Assembly (NCBI GenBank): GCA_023264735.1
Contig: JAHFVD010000051.1
Coordinates: 1-54,428 of the forward strand
Source: Mycobacterium sp.
Lineage (GTDB): Bacteria; Actinomycetota; Actinomycetes; Mycobacteriales; Mycobacteriaceae
Reading direction: 5' to 3'
Length of the DNA: 54,428 nt
Shown here: positions 45,679 to 54,374 of the stretch, in pieces
Position numbering within the stretch: the stretch's first letter is position 1
How the letters are laid out: each line of letters begins with the position of its first letter
Program-made: the position numbers and the translations under genes
The notes under the pieces: generated by a model
What the model saw: the letters and a program-made list of their open reading frames with translations, nothing else
Database searches by the model: none
Told to the model about the DNA's origin: nothing

Positions 45679-47925
45679 GTGACCTTGCGCCAGCCCGCAT
45701 CCGGCCATGAACACGGTCTCTGCCTGCTCGGCGGTCTCGATCCCTTCGGCGATCACGTTGAGGCCCAACGCCTCACACAGGCCGATGACCGAGCGGTACA
45801 GCGTGAGATTTCGCCCCGGCTCGACGCCCATCGCGAGGCCACGGTCGAGTTTGACCACCTGTACCGGTAATTCGTGCAGATATGTCAGCGAGTTATACCC
45901 CGCGCCGAAGTCGTCCAAGGCCACGCGGATGCCGAGGTCGTTGAAGCGTCTGATGGCGGCGGCTCCGTCGGCAAGATCAACAATCGGAACGGTCTCGGTG
46001 ATCTCCAGGACCAATCGTTGTGGCGGTAGTCCATGCCGGGCGAGTATGCGGCTGACGGAATGTTCGAAATCGACGCTGCCGAGGCGCGCGGCGCCGATGT
46101 TGACGTGAACGTCCAGATCCAGGCAGGCGGCTTGGATCTGCGAACAGGCCTGATCCAGAACCAGGGCATCGAGTTGCGCGCCCATGCCGTTTGCTTCGGC
46201 CAGCGAGACGAAGGTGGGCGGTGGAATCTGTATCCCGCTGGGGGTCGTCCACCGGGCAAGGGCCTCGACTGCGACCGGAATTCCGTGTGGGAGTGTGACT
46301 ATCGGCTGATACTTGAGCTCAAACCCTTGCGGAACGCTCCCATTGGCTTGCCGCAGCGCGGTCGGAAAGTCCTCCGACACCCGGAATGCCGGCCGGTACA
46401 CCACGGCGGTGTCTTTGCCCAGTCGCTTTCCGGTGTACATCGAGTTGTCGGCCTGCCTGAGCAGGTCGTCGGACGTTGGTGGCACACCGTCAGATCCGGG
46501 ACTCACCAGACCCATGCTGGCCCGCACTCGTACTGAGGTCCCGTGCACCGAGAATGGGCTTCGCAGCGCCACTCGCAGTCGATCGGCGGCTATCTCGGGC
46601 GCCCCGACGGCACCGGCTATGAGGATCGCGAACTCATCTCCGCCGATGCGCGCCAGCGTATCGCCCGGCCGAAGGCAGCCGTGCAAGCGGGCGCTGATTG
46701 CGCACAGCAGCTCGTCGCCGGCGGCGTGCCCGAAGCGGTCGTTGACTTCTTTGAAGTCGTCGATATCGACGAAGATCAAGACGAATGGCCCGTCGCGTAT
46801 CGCTTCGTCCAGCCGCTGCGCCAACAACAATCGGTTGGGCAGGCCGGTCAACGAATCATGGTGAGCCTGATGGGCCAGTCGCCGCTTGGCGTCGACAAGC
46901 TGTGCGGTCAACATCCGCTGCACCCGCATCGCCACCACGTAGCGCGTCGCGACAAGGAACACCATCGCCAGGTACGTGCTGATGTAGATCGGGTCAACGG
47001 TGCGCCCGATGAGAATGTGGAACGCCAGTAGAGCGCTGCTGCCCATGAAGCCGACATAGGGCAGCGTCAATTGCGCCCAGTTGGTCGGCTGTTCCGTCTC
47101 GTCGTGGTCGGGCCGGGGCCGCGGCGGGAATTCCAGCAGACTCAACGTGATCAGCAGTGGCGCCATGACGAATCCACTGCCGATCCACAAATCCAGCCCC
47201 GTCACCTCGACGCTGCGAAAGTAGGCCAGCAGCCGGTCCGAGGACGTCATGGTGATCACCGCGGCGGCGAGGAACATGTAGTTCACTCGGCCCGGTCGGT
47301 ACAGCGGATACCACATCGCAAGCAGAACCGCGCTCACCACCACGACGAGCTCGACAGCGGCGATACCCCACACGACTGCGGAATTGGTAGATCGCGGTAG
47401 CGCGGCGCCGCCCATGGCGCCCAAGCGGGCCACGTACACGAGGTGGGAGAACGCCAGCGTCGCGAGCAAGCCGTCGAGAACGGTGGTGACGACCCCCGGC
47501 CACAGCCGCACCCGGGCCCTTGTGCCGTCCTGGTGGCCGGCGCGCACCAGAAGCACCATCGCCGCGGCGAACAACAGTCCGGCGACAAAGTAACCGACGA
47601 CCGCCAACCCTGGCGCTTCGCGGTCGGCCGCGTCACCCAGTCGCGAGAGAAGTTCAGCGGTCAGGAAGGTGGCTATCGCCGCGATAAGAGACACTCGCCA
47701 CCACCGCGACAGACCGGTCACTCGTTGCGCGACCACGAGCCCGACAAGTAACGCTGCCACAATCAGAGTTGTTTCGAGGACAAACTGCACCCGTTGTGCT
47801 GTCGTCACTCCCCACAGAGCGAGCGCGTTGAAGGCTGCCGCGACGACGACGGCAGACAGCCCATAACGCAGGCGACGGTTCTCAAGCGACAACGCGTCCC
47901 TCCAGCCCGCGGCGTTGACGTCCAT
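45616..47925 (-). CDS. Membrane GGDEF-EAL cyclic-di-GMP protein (second copy)
   Basis: About 769 residues from ATG 47925 (TTG 47967 would add 14). Around ten membrane helices cover ~15-310. GGDEF at ~330-490 has ARIGGDEF with the I-site RPGD, and EAL at ~515-760 has VEALARW, EITETVP and LDDFGAGYNSLTYL. Both catalytic sets are intact. The membrane module differs from that of the 37670 gene, so the two may answer different signals. The 3' end overlaps ndh. Confidence 0.9.
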   Translation of the reverse strand: MDVNAAGWRDALSLENRRLRYGLSAVVVAAAFNALALWGVTTAQRVQFVLETTLIVAALLVGLVVAQRVTGLSRWWRVSLIAAIATFLTAELLSRLGDAADREAPGLAVVGYFVAGLLFAAAMVLLVRAGHQDGTRARVRLWPGVVTTVLDGLLATLAFSHLVYVARLGAMGGAALPRSTNSAVVWGIAAVELVVVVSAVLLAMWYPLYRPGRVNYMFLAAAVITMTSSDRLLAYFRSVEVTGLDLWIGSGFVMAPLLITLSLLEFPPRPRPDHDETEQPTNWAQLTLPYVGFMGSSALLAFHILIGRTVDPIYISTYLAMVFLVATRYVVAMRVQRMLTAQLVDAKRRLAHQAHHDSLTGLPNRLLLAQRLDEAIRDGPFVLIFVDIDDFKEVNDRFGHAAGDELLCAISARLHGCLRPGDTLARIGGDEFAILIAGAVGAPEIAADRLRVALRSPFSVHGTSVRVRASMGLVSPGSDGVPPTSDDLLRQADNSMYTGKRLGKDTAVVYRPAFRVSEDFPTALRQANGSVPQGFELKYQPIVTLPHGIPVAVEALARWTTPSGIQIPPPTFVSLAEANGMGAQLDALVLDQACSQIQAACLDLDVHVNIGAARLGSVDFEHSVSRILARHGLPPQRLVLEITETVPIVDLADGAAAIRRFNDLGIRVALDDFGAGYNSLTYLHELPVQVVKLDRGLAMGVEPGRNLTLYRSVIGLCEALGLNVIAEGIETAEQAETVFMAGCGLAQGHLFGRAAGLTDLAAASPIREA

Positions 47926-48048
47926 ATCCTGGCAGAAGAGTTTGCCGGCGGGACGGTTATCGCTCAACTAACTACGGCCCGAGGCAATCGTTATCACACA
48001 CGGGGGGCCACCACGTCGCCGAGCGACGAAAACCGCTCCCCTGCAACG

Positions 48049-48465
48049 CTATCCGCTCTGACGCAAATATCGCCCGAGTAGAACGACGATTTCGTCTTCG
48101 AGTTGATCGAGATCGACGGGGATCTCGGTCGTCACGAGCCGCTGCACTCGATGGTGGTCACGACAACGTGAGCGGTGAGGCCACTGCTGGCCGGTGCGCT
48201 CGGATGTGCTTTGAGCATTGCGGCGGTGAGTTCGACCGCTCGGCGCTCCATCTCGTGCATATGGTCCAAGAAGTCCGGTGCCCGCGGAGCCTCCTCGAAC
48301 AACACCCGATGCAGCCGTGGATTGTCGCGGTGATTGTCGATCGTGGCCCGGACGAACACGCGTAAGACATCGTCCAAATTCGCGGGCAGTCCGGCGGCGC
48401 TTCGCTCGGCGATCAAGCGGGCGCCGGCGTCGGCGTGGGCCTCCCCGGAAAAGCGAGTAGTCAGC
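48049..48465 (-). pseudogene. TetR-family remnant (C-terminal part, frameshifted)
   Basis: Reads FSGEAHADAGARLIAERSA, then DDVLRVFVRATIDNHRDNP, RLHRVLFEEAPRAPDF and MHEMERRAVELTAAMLKAH, a TetR ligand-binding domain. It meets a stop near 48132. The expected end (QRLVTTEIPVDLDQLEDEIV) continues in another frame to 48049. The DNA-binding N-terminus is missing: upstream sequence is the promoter of the divergent SRPBCC gene. Both truncation and frameshift argue for a dead gene. Confidence 0.6.
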
Positions 48466-48521
48466 CGGCATCTGCACCGGCAGACTTGGGGTAACCTCAC
48501 TCGCTTGAAGGAGTGCCTGGA

Positions 48522-49013
48522 ATGCGCACCATCCACCTCGAAACGACCCTGCCCACCGCCGGCGAGCGGGTATGGCCGGCGATGCTGTCCCCCGCCACGT
48601 TCCTCTACGTCTGCAAGGGCCTGTTCGGGGTGCCCGCGCTGGCGGGGCGCACCGAGTCCTTTCGCGAAGGTGAAAGTGGAACCGCGTGGCTCTTCGCCTT
48701 CCACGTAATCCCCGCCTACCGCCACACGATCGAAGTCCTCGACGTCGACGCGGCCACTCGCACGGTTCGCACCCATGAGCACGGCGGGCTGTTCAAGGCA
48801 TGGAATCACACCCTTCATGTCGAACCCATCGATGACAGGACCTGCCGCTACAGCGACACCGTCGACATCGACGCCGGACGCGCGACGGCCCTGGTCATTC
48901 CCGTCGCCAACGTCATATTCCGGTACCGCCAGCGGCGCTGGCGCAAGCTTGTGCGGCAACATCTGCTGCCCGAGGGCACCGCCTACGCCCCGGCGCGGCG
49001 ATCAGCGGGTTGA
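48522..49013 (+). CDS. SRPBCC-family protein
   Basis: 163 residues from ATG 48522 (GAAGGAG 9 bases upstream; GTG 48513 adds three). A compact START-like fold (IHLETTLPTAGERVWPAML, TWHxxY-like strands) with a basic C-terminus (RYRQRRWRKLVRQ). Function unknown. Divergent from the dead tetR, whose intact form may once have regulated it. Confidence 0.78.
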   Translation: MRTIHLETTLPTAGERVWPAMLSPATFLYVCKGLFGVPALAGRTESFREGESGTAWLFAFHVIPAYRHTIEVLDVDAATRTVRTHEHGGLFKAWNHTLHVEPIDDRTCRYSDTVDIDAGRATALVIPVANVIFRYRQRRWRKLVRQHLLPEGTAYAPARRSAG

Positions 49014-49088
49014 TCAGTGCTGAGCAGTCGCTCTGCATGGGCACAGCACAACGCTCGGTGCGGGGGCCAGCACTGAGGAGGTTGGTCC

Positions 49089-49553
49089 GTGAAGCGACTC
49101 AACGGCATGGACGCCATGCTGCTCTACAGCGAAACCCCGACCCTGCACACCCACACCTTGAAGGTGGCCATCGTCGATGCCGCCGACTACACCGGGGTGT
49201 TTGACTTTGCGGTATTCCGTCGCACCGTCGAAGAGCGCTTGCACTTGCTCGAACCGCTGCGCTACCGGCTTCTGGAAACCCCGGCCGCCTGCACCATCCG
49301 ATGTGGCTCCAGGACTGCGACCATCTGCACCAAGCCGGAGAGTTGCCTGTCCTCATCAACGATGCCGCAACGGGTTTCGCGCGCTTGCGTCGGCGCCAGC
49401 GCGAGCGCCGTGATCGCGTCCGGTTGGCCAAGCCCTTCGCTGCGCCAACGACGTTCGTCAACCATGTGGTGTCGTCGGGCCGCACCTTCGCTACTGCCAC
49501 GTTGGCGCTGGCTCAGGTCAAGGAGCCCGCCAAGCGGCTCGCGGCCACCGTGC
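49089..49553 (+). pseudogene. Wax ester synthase/diacylglycerol acyltransferase remnant
   Basis: KRLNGMDAMLLYSETPTLHT through EPLRYRLLETP is the N-terminus of mycobacterial WS/DGAT proteins. A frame change near 49280 leads to HHPMWLQDCD. Then an internal deletion removes the catalytic HHxxxDG region. The next part (AKPFAAPTTFVNHVVSSGRT, FATATLALAQVKE) is from the middle of the family. Homology ends near 49553, where it meets an antisense hydrolase fragment. Triacylglycerol synthesis is not possible from it. Confidence 0.65.
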
Positions 49554-49780
49554 CCGGGTGCGTCGATGGCAGCGACGGTGAACCCGTAGTTGGTCACGAA
49601 GTGGAGCGCGCTCGCGAGCAGTCCTGGTGCCTTCTTGTGCATGCCGCCGGAATGCCCCGCGAGTAGCAGTGGGGCGCCGACGATTCCGGATGCGGGTGAC
49701 CAGAGCACGCCGGTGATCTCGTCCAGAATGAAGTGGCGTTCGAGGACACCGTTCGACGATGTCTCAGAGATGAATTGCAT
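49545..49780 (-). pseudogene. N-terminal fragment of an alpha/beta hydrolase
   Basis: From ATG 49780: ISETSSNGVLERHFILDEIT, GVLWSPASG, LLAGHSGGMHKKAPG (oxyanion loop region) and AAIDAPGHG. Homology stops at ~49545; the nucleophile elbow, Asp and His parts are missing. It abuts the WS/DGAT remnant end to end, which marks a recombination or deletion junction. Confidence 0.6.
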
Positions 49781-49832
49781 GGTGTTGGCTTTCGGGAGTG
49801 CCGTATTCAGGCGCTCCCGGCGACACCTACGC

Positions 49833-49886
49833 CTATCGTTCGACCGCGAGCACGAGTGGGAGCACCCACGTGATTACTGCGTTCAT
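49833..49886 (-). CDS. Possible 17-residue hydrophobic peptide
   Basis: ATG 49886 follows a very strong GGAGGTGAG with good spacing. The peptide MNAVITWVLPLVLAVER would form a short membrane-active or signal-like helix. It lies 84 bases after the repeat-containing secreted protein gene on the same strand. The strong ribosome-binding site in front of so short a frame is the only evidence. Confidence 0.3.
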   Translation of the reverse strand: MNAVITWVLPLVLAVER

Positions 49887-49969
49887 GGGTCTCACCTCCT
49901 CGTGTGATGTCACGGTCTCGCGCACGCTATCAACGCGAACGGAGTCGCGTCCATCGATTTTCCTGGCGG

Positions 49970-50281
49970 CTAATACTGACCCAGTGGCCGACAGACATTG
50001 GTGATCGGATTCCAATACTGTCCGACATCGCAGTTGAGCGGCACCGGTGAGACCGGCGGGCGGCACACGTTGGCGACCGGATCCCACCAGTCGCCGTTTT
50101 GGCAGTTCAGCGGCACCGGTGCCACCGGTGGCTGGCACACGTTGGCGACCGGATCCCACCACTGGCCGTTCTGGCAATTGAGTGGATCCGCCGAGCCGGC
50201 GGCTGGGGCCACGAGTGACAGAGCGGCGAGGGGCGCAAGCGCGACCGTCAGGATTGTTGAGCGACGAATGAGCTTCACCAT
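49970..50281 (-). CDS. Small secreted protein with three Cys/Trp repeats
   Basis: 103 residues from ATG 50281. A signal peptide (ILTVALAPLAALSLVAPAAG) ends near residue 32. The mature part is three near-identical ~25-residue units of form PLNCxxGxxWxPxxNVCxPP, each with two Cys and a Trp. The repeat is also visible in DNA. Paired Cys suggest one disulfide per unit outside the cell. I do not recognise the family; a wall-associated or ligand-binding role is a guess. Confidence 0.75.
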   Translation of the reverse strand: MVKLIRRSTILTVALAPLAALSLVAPAAGSADPLNCQNGQWWDPVANVCQPPVAPVPLNCQNGDWWDPVANVCRPPVSPVPLNCDVGQYWNPITNVCRPLGQY

Positions 50282-50379
50282 TGTCCCAGCCTGCCCCATT
50301 TTGGGCGCTCTCAAACCGCGACACGCAGCCGAAACAAGCCGGAGCTACCGTTTGTCAGCACACTGGCGAGAGGGGTGCG

Positions 50380-50949
50380 ATGAGCACGCAAACCCGTGCG
50401 ACCTACCGCACCATGGCCGAGGGCACCGCGGAAGACTATGCGCTGATCGATCGTGCCGAGGCGGCTAACAACGCCGGCCTGGTGCCTCGGGTGCTCAACC
50501 TCGTCGAAGCGCTCGCCGACGGGGAACAGGCCTATCCGGTCACCCGACTGGAGCATTCACTGCAATCGGCTACCCGGGCCTTCGACGACGGCCGCACGAG
50601 CGAGTACGTCGTCGCGGCGCTGTTGCATGACATCGGTGACACCTATGCCCCCTTCGCGCACGGCGCCTTCGCCTCAGTCGTCATCGCACCGTACGTTTCA
50701 GAACACGTGGCCTGGATCGTCAAGGTGCACCCTGAATTCCAGCAGTATTACTACGCTCCGCACATGGGTGGCGTCCGGAACGCCCGGGACAAATACCGTG
50801 GCCACCCGTGGTTCGACGACGCCGTGGAGTTCTGCGAGAAGTACGACCAGAACTGTTTCGACTCACGGTTCGAGCACCGGCCGCTTGAGTTTTTCGCGCC
50901 GATGGTCCAGGACATCTTCGCTCGCGAGCCGTGGTCCTTGGCGCACTAG
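50380..50949 (+). CDS. HD-domain phosphohydrolase-like protein
   Basis: 189 residues from ATG 50380 (AGAGGGG upstream). LEHSLQSATRA supplies the first His and LLHDIGDTYAP the HD motif; HVAWIVKVHPEFQQYY may give further ligands. It is similar to small metal-dependent HD hydrolases annotated near phosphonate or inositol metabolism; the substrate is unknown. It ends tail to tail, 4 bases overlapping, with the lipoprotein gene. Confidence 0.82.
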   Translation: MSTQTRATYRTMAEGTAEDYALIDRAEAANNAGLVPRVLNLVEALADGEQAYPVTRLEHSLQSATRAFDDGRTSEYVVAALLHDIGDTYAPFAHGAFASVVIAPYVSEHVAWIVKVHPEFQQYYYAPHMGGVRNARDKYRGHPWFDDAVEFCEKYDQNCFDSRFEHRPLEFFAPMVQDIFAREPWSLAH

Positions 50950-51566
50950 ATCCGTTGAATGGTGATGCGCGCGTTGATGTGCCATACCGAGTTGTTCTCG
51001 TTGACCTGTAGGTAGAGACCCTTCACGTCTTCGCCAACCTGGTGCTCGACAACGAGTTTGACTTCGCCGGTGACGTTGAGGAACGTGTCCATGAAGCTGG
51101 GGAGCGCATTCGCGTCGCTGCCCGTGCCGACCGACAGCGCCTTGGAGTTGCTTTCGTTGATCACGTCGGCGGTCGGGACGGTATCCGGCGGCAGGGCGTC
51201 CTTGAGATAGCGAAGGCGCGCATAGCCGGCCGGTGGCGCCAACACCGTCGGGATCACCGTCGGGTTGGCCGGGTCGGCGTAGTTGACGAGGGACAAGGCG
51301 GTGATGTGGTAGCGGCCGGGCTTGAGGGTCACGACGCCGGTCTGGTCATCGAGGCTGATGTTCTTGCCTTCCTCGACTTCCCGCTTGTTGAACACCCGCG
51401 TGTTCCAACCGGTCACCATCGGCTTGCTCGACAACGAGTACTCCGCATAGACCGCGTAGTCCGCGGAGGCTTGCTCTTGGCTTCGGCTACACCCTGCAAG
51501 CGCTGCGGCGCCCACGCTCAGCGCGACCACAGAGACGACCGACGTGATTCTGCGGGATCCGATCAT
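50946..51566 (-). CDS. Lipoprotein of unknown function
   Basis: 206 residues. The signal peptide ends in the lipobox LAGC (Cys at ~26), so the protein is likely lipid-anchored at the outer face of the membrane. The rest is beta-rich with Val/Asn-rich strands and no known motif that I recognise. It sits near a cutinase on the same strand, 63 bases apart from it, and may share envelope localisation. Confidence 0.75.
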   Translation of the reverse strand: MIGSRRITSVVSVVALSVGAAALAGCSRSQEQASADYAVYAEYSLSSKPMVTGWNTRVFNKREVEEGKNISLDDQTGVVTLKPGRYHITALSLVNYADPANPTVIPTVLAPPAGYARLRYLKDALPPDTVPTADVINESNSKALSVGTGSDANALPSFMDTFLNVTGEVKLVVEHQVGEDVKGLYLQVNENNSVWHINARITIQRI

Positions 51567-51629
51567 CCCGACATGGTGACGGACATCTGCAGGTGTCGCA
51601 CTCGATTGCGGCTACTGGACAGGAAGCGT

Positions 51630-52394
51630 TCAGTTGCCGGGATCGACGCTGGCGGCCGCCTGAACCAGTGTCGCCGACGGGGCGGGCAGGCCCAGCTTGC
51701 CCACCACGAAGTCGGCTGCCTGGTCGGTCATGCCGTTGGACTTGTACGAGCTATGTGCGGAGCGATCCAGGCCGCCGGGGAAGCAGACTGGGTCGCCGAT
51801 GGCGCACAGCTGGACGGTCTTGCCGGCGTACAGATCGCCGATGGTGATCGGCGGTGCACTGCGATCGGCCAGGCTCAGGAACCAGTCGTCGGGAGTGCCG
51901 AAAAGCGCGACGGCCGCGACGTGTGACCCGACGGAGGCTGGCATCGGCCGGGAGATGCTGGCGGGCAACGTGATTCCGGCGGGCACGGTGCTCGACGTTG
52001 TGTAGCCCGCGACCGCGGCGCCCTGCGAGTACCCACCGATCACGATCTTGGTCGACGGGCATTCGGCGGCGATCGACTGAATCTGGTTGGCGGCGTCGGC
52101 AACACCGTCCACGGCCTGCCCGAAGTTCAGTGACGCCGGGTAGTTCACCCCGTAGGCCTCGACCGTCTTACCCGGCAGCCGCGCACTCAGGGCGTCGACA
52201 AACGACTGCCCGGTAGCACCGACGCCCGGCGCCTCGAACGTGCCGCGGGCGAAGACCACCTCGACCGCGGGGCACGCGTCATCGGCTGCATTGGCGGTTG
52301 CGGCGGGGCCTGCAACGACCCCGATCAACGCGAGTGCGGCGAAGATCGCCGATTGCATGGCGTTCGTGGTGCGGGTCCGACGTCCTGTGCTCAT
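51630..52394 (-). CDS. Cutinase-family secreted esterase (Culp-like)
   Basis: 254 residues. A signal peptide to AANA at ~36 is followed by CPAVEVVFARGTFE, the usual start of mature cutinases. The nucleophile elbow is GGYSQGAAV, the Asp lies in GDPVCFPGG, and the His in AHSSY. The Cys pairs are conserved. It hydrolyses lipid or polyester esters outside the cell. The length is typical of mycobacterial Culp proteins. Confidence 0.92.
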   Translation of the reverse strand: MSTGRRTRTTNAMQSAIFAALALIGVVAGPAATANAADDACPAVEVVFARGTFEAPGVGATGQSFVDALSARLPGKTVEAYGVNYPASLNFGQAVDGVADAANQIQSIAAECPSTKIVIGGYSQGAAVAGYTTSSTVPAGITLPASISRPMPASVGSHVAAVALFGTPDDWFLSLADRSAPPITIGDLYAGKTVQLCAIGDPVCFPGGLDRSAHSSYKSNGMTDQAADFVVGKLGLPAPSATLVQAAASVDPGN

Positions 52395-52611
52395 GCTGGC
52401 TATAAGCGGAAAGCCGTGACCAGCGATTCCAGCGTTGTCAAGTGATCTATCTCACCGGAGAAAAGGTGACATCTGGGGATGCACGGCGCGTCGGGGGACG
52501 TTGGTGTTGGGCTCGCGGTGGACGGGAGATCGACATGAGGGTAGTGAGAATTCAGCAATCACAACCGTCATGTCCATTTCGGCGCTATCGATCGGCCCGC
52601 AGCCGGTCTGG

Positions 52612-53535
52612 CTAGGAGTCGTACGCGCGCAACAGGCTCCGCGTGCGAGCTCGCCCCTCGGGCGACGGATCGAACGGCGCGGCGACGTACTCATCGACAC
52701 CGGCAGCGCGTAGCTCATCGAGCCTGCCCCGGACGGTGTCCTCATCGCCGATGATGGCGGCGTCCTGCGGACCTGCGTAACCCTCGCGATCGAGCATCGC
52801 GCGGTAGGACGGCAGCTGGCCGTAGACGGCGAACTGCTCGGCTGCCTGCTTACGCGCGGCGTCGACGTCATCGGTGACGCTGATCGGCAGCGACGCCGCA
52901 ACCCGCACCGCGCCTTCACGTCCCGCGTCGGCGGCCGCCTGCCGCAGCGCGGGGCCGACATGCTCGGCCAGCGTCTTGGGTCCGGTCATCCACGTGCACG
53001 TGCCCGACGTGCGCTTCCCCGCGATCTTCAGCAGCTGCGGCCCCAGCGCGGCAATGTAGACCTCGGGCCGGGGCGCTCCGGAGATCATCAGCGCACCGCG
53101 GGTGGTCACCGTCTCCCCCTCGGCGGCGGCGGGCTCCCCAGCCAGCAGCGGCAACAGCCCGTCGAGATACTCGTTGAGCCTGCGCACCGGCTTGTCCCAC
53201 GGGATGCCCCACATGCCCTCGGTGACCGCCTGATGCGTCATGCCCAGCCCGAGTATGAAGCGGCCGCCCGAGGCGAGGCTCACCGTAAGGGCGCGCTGCG
53301 CCATCAGCATCGGATGCAGATTCTGGATCGGCACCACGCCGCTGGCTACCTCGATCGTGTCGACCTCGTGCAACGCGATCGCCAGAATCGTGAGAAGGTC
53401 TGGCTCGTAAGGTAATTGGCTCATCCACACCCGTTTGAAGCCCTTGTCGCGCAGCATCGCGAGATTCGCGATCGTCGCATCGATCGGCGATCCACTGCCC
53501 GATCCGCTGAGTTGCCCGAACATACTGATCTGCAT
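52612..53535 (-). CDS. LLM-class F420-dependent oxidoreductase
   Basis: 307 residues from ATG 53535 (ATG 53550 is five codons earlier). Barrel segments FKRVWMSQLPYEPD, SGGRFILGLGMTHQAV and EVYIAALGPQLLKIAG are typical of F420-dependent mycobacterial members. The substrate is unknown. It is followed downstream by the 217-base cutinase promoter gap, where I see no further gene. Confidence 0.85.
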   Translation of the reverse strand: MQISMFGQLSGSGSGSPIDATIANLAMLRDKGFKRVWMSQLPYEPDLLTILAIALHEVDTIEVASGVVPIQNLHPMLMAQRALTVSLASGGRFILGLGMTHQAVTEGMWGIPWDKPVRRLNEYLDGLLPLLAGEPAAAEGETVTTRGALMISGAPRPEVYIAALGPQLLKIAGKRTSGTCTWMTGPKTLAEHVGPALRQAAADAGREGAVRVAASLPISVTDDVDAARKQAAEQFAVYGQLPSYRAMLDREGYAGPQDAAIIGDEDTVRGRLDELRAAGVDEYVAAPFDPSPEGRARTRSLLRAYDS

Positions 53536-53635
53536 GTCCCCAGCATGCATCCTGTCGTTTCATTCGTTGTGATTTTCGGCTAGCGCAGTGCTCACGGGCG
53601 CTTCACAGCAGAAAGGCAATGACGACGGTGACGAC

Positions 53636-54313
53636 CTAGGGGCTGACGGTCGCCGATCCCACGATCAGGGGGTGGACGATCGCCGGCATCCCCCGCCACA
53701 CCTGGTCCTCGGATTCGACGGTGAACCCGCAGCCGCGCATCAGCTCCAACGTCGGGCGGTTGCACACACACCCGCCCGCGAATCCGCGCCACGGCCGCAA
53801 CAACGCATCCTGGCACGCGGCCAGGAAACGCGAACTCGCCCGGACGTGCTCGATGAACAGCAGCCGCCCGCCGGGGCGCAGGATGCGGGCGATCTCGCGC
53901 AGCGCCCGTTCCGGGTGATCGACCGTGCACAGCACGAGTGTCGACACGACGGTGTCCACCGACGCGTCGGCCAACGGCAAGCTCTCGGCGGGGGCATCGA
54001 CGATGCGCGCGGCCAGGGCCCGGCGGCTCACCTTTCTGGCGAGCTTGCGACGCATGCCAGGTTCGGGCTCGGTGAGCACGAGTTCGTCGAGACCTTCGGG
54101 ATAGTGCGCCACATTCAGTCCGGTCCCCGCCCCGATCTCCACCACGCGTCCGTGCGCGTCGGACACCAAGGCGCGCCGGCGGCGTCGCATGCCCACCTGT
54201 TCCCCCAGCCAGACGAACGGATCGTAGAGCACGGCCATCACCCGCAGCCACGCCGAATACGACGTACTCGCCTCGTGGTCGGTGCGTGATTCGCTAGCAG
54301 CGGTATCAGTCAT
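53636..54313 (-). CDS. Class I SAM-dependent methyltransferase
   Basis: 225 residues. Motif I VVEIGAGTGLNVAHY, motif II/III region VSTLVLCTVDHPE, and LRPGGRLLFIEH. This is the UbiE/PmtA-like group with an N-terminal YDPFVWLGE helix; a lipid or quinone-like acceptor is possible but unproven. Near a divergent start at the window end. Confidence 0.85.
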   Translation of the reverse strand: MTDTAASESRTDHEASTSYSAWLRVMAVLYDPFVWLGEQVGMRRRRRALVSDAHGRVVEIGAGTGLNVAHYPEGLDELVLTEPEPGMRRKLARKVSRRALAARIVDAPAESLPLADASVDTVVSTLVLCTVDHPERALREIARILRPGGRLLFIEHVRASSRFLAACQDALLRPWRGFAGGCVCNRPTLELMRGCGFTVESEDQVWRGMPAIVHPLIVGSATVSP

Positions 54314-54374
54314 ATCAGGAACCTACGAGCCTGCGGACCACCGCGGCATCCCGCAGACCGGCCATCTTTGTGCC

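Noticed and set aside
49833..50324. 163-codon minus-strand frame overlapping the secreted repeat protein
   Set aside because: It reads the same DNA in another frame (VGSGRQRVPATGG repeats) and lacks a signal peptide or family match. The in-frame protein with signal peptide and paired Cys is the better call.
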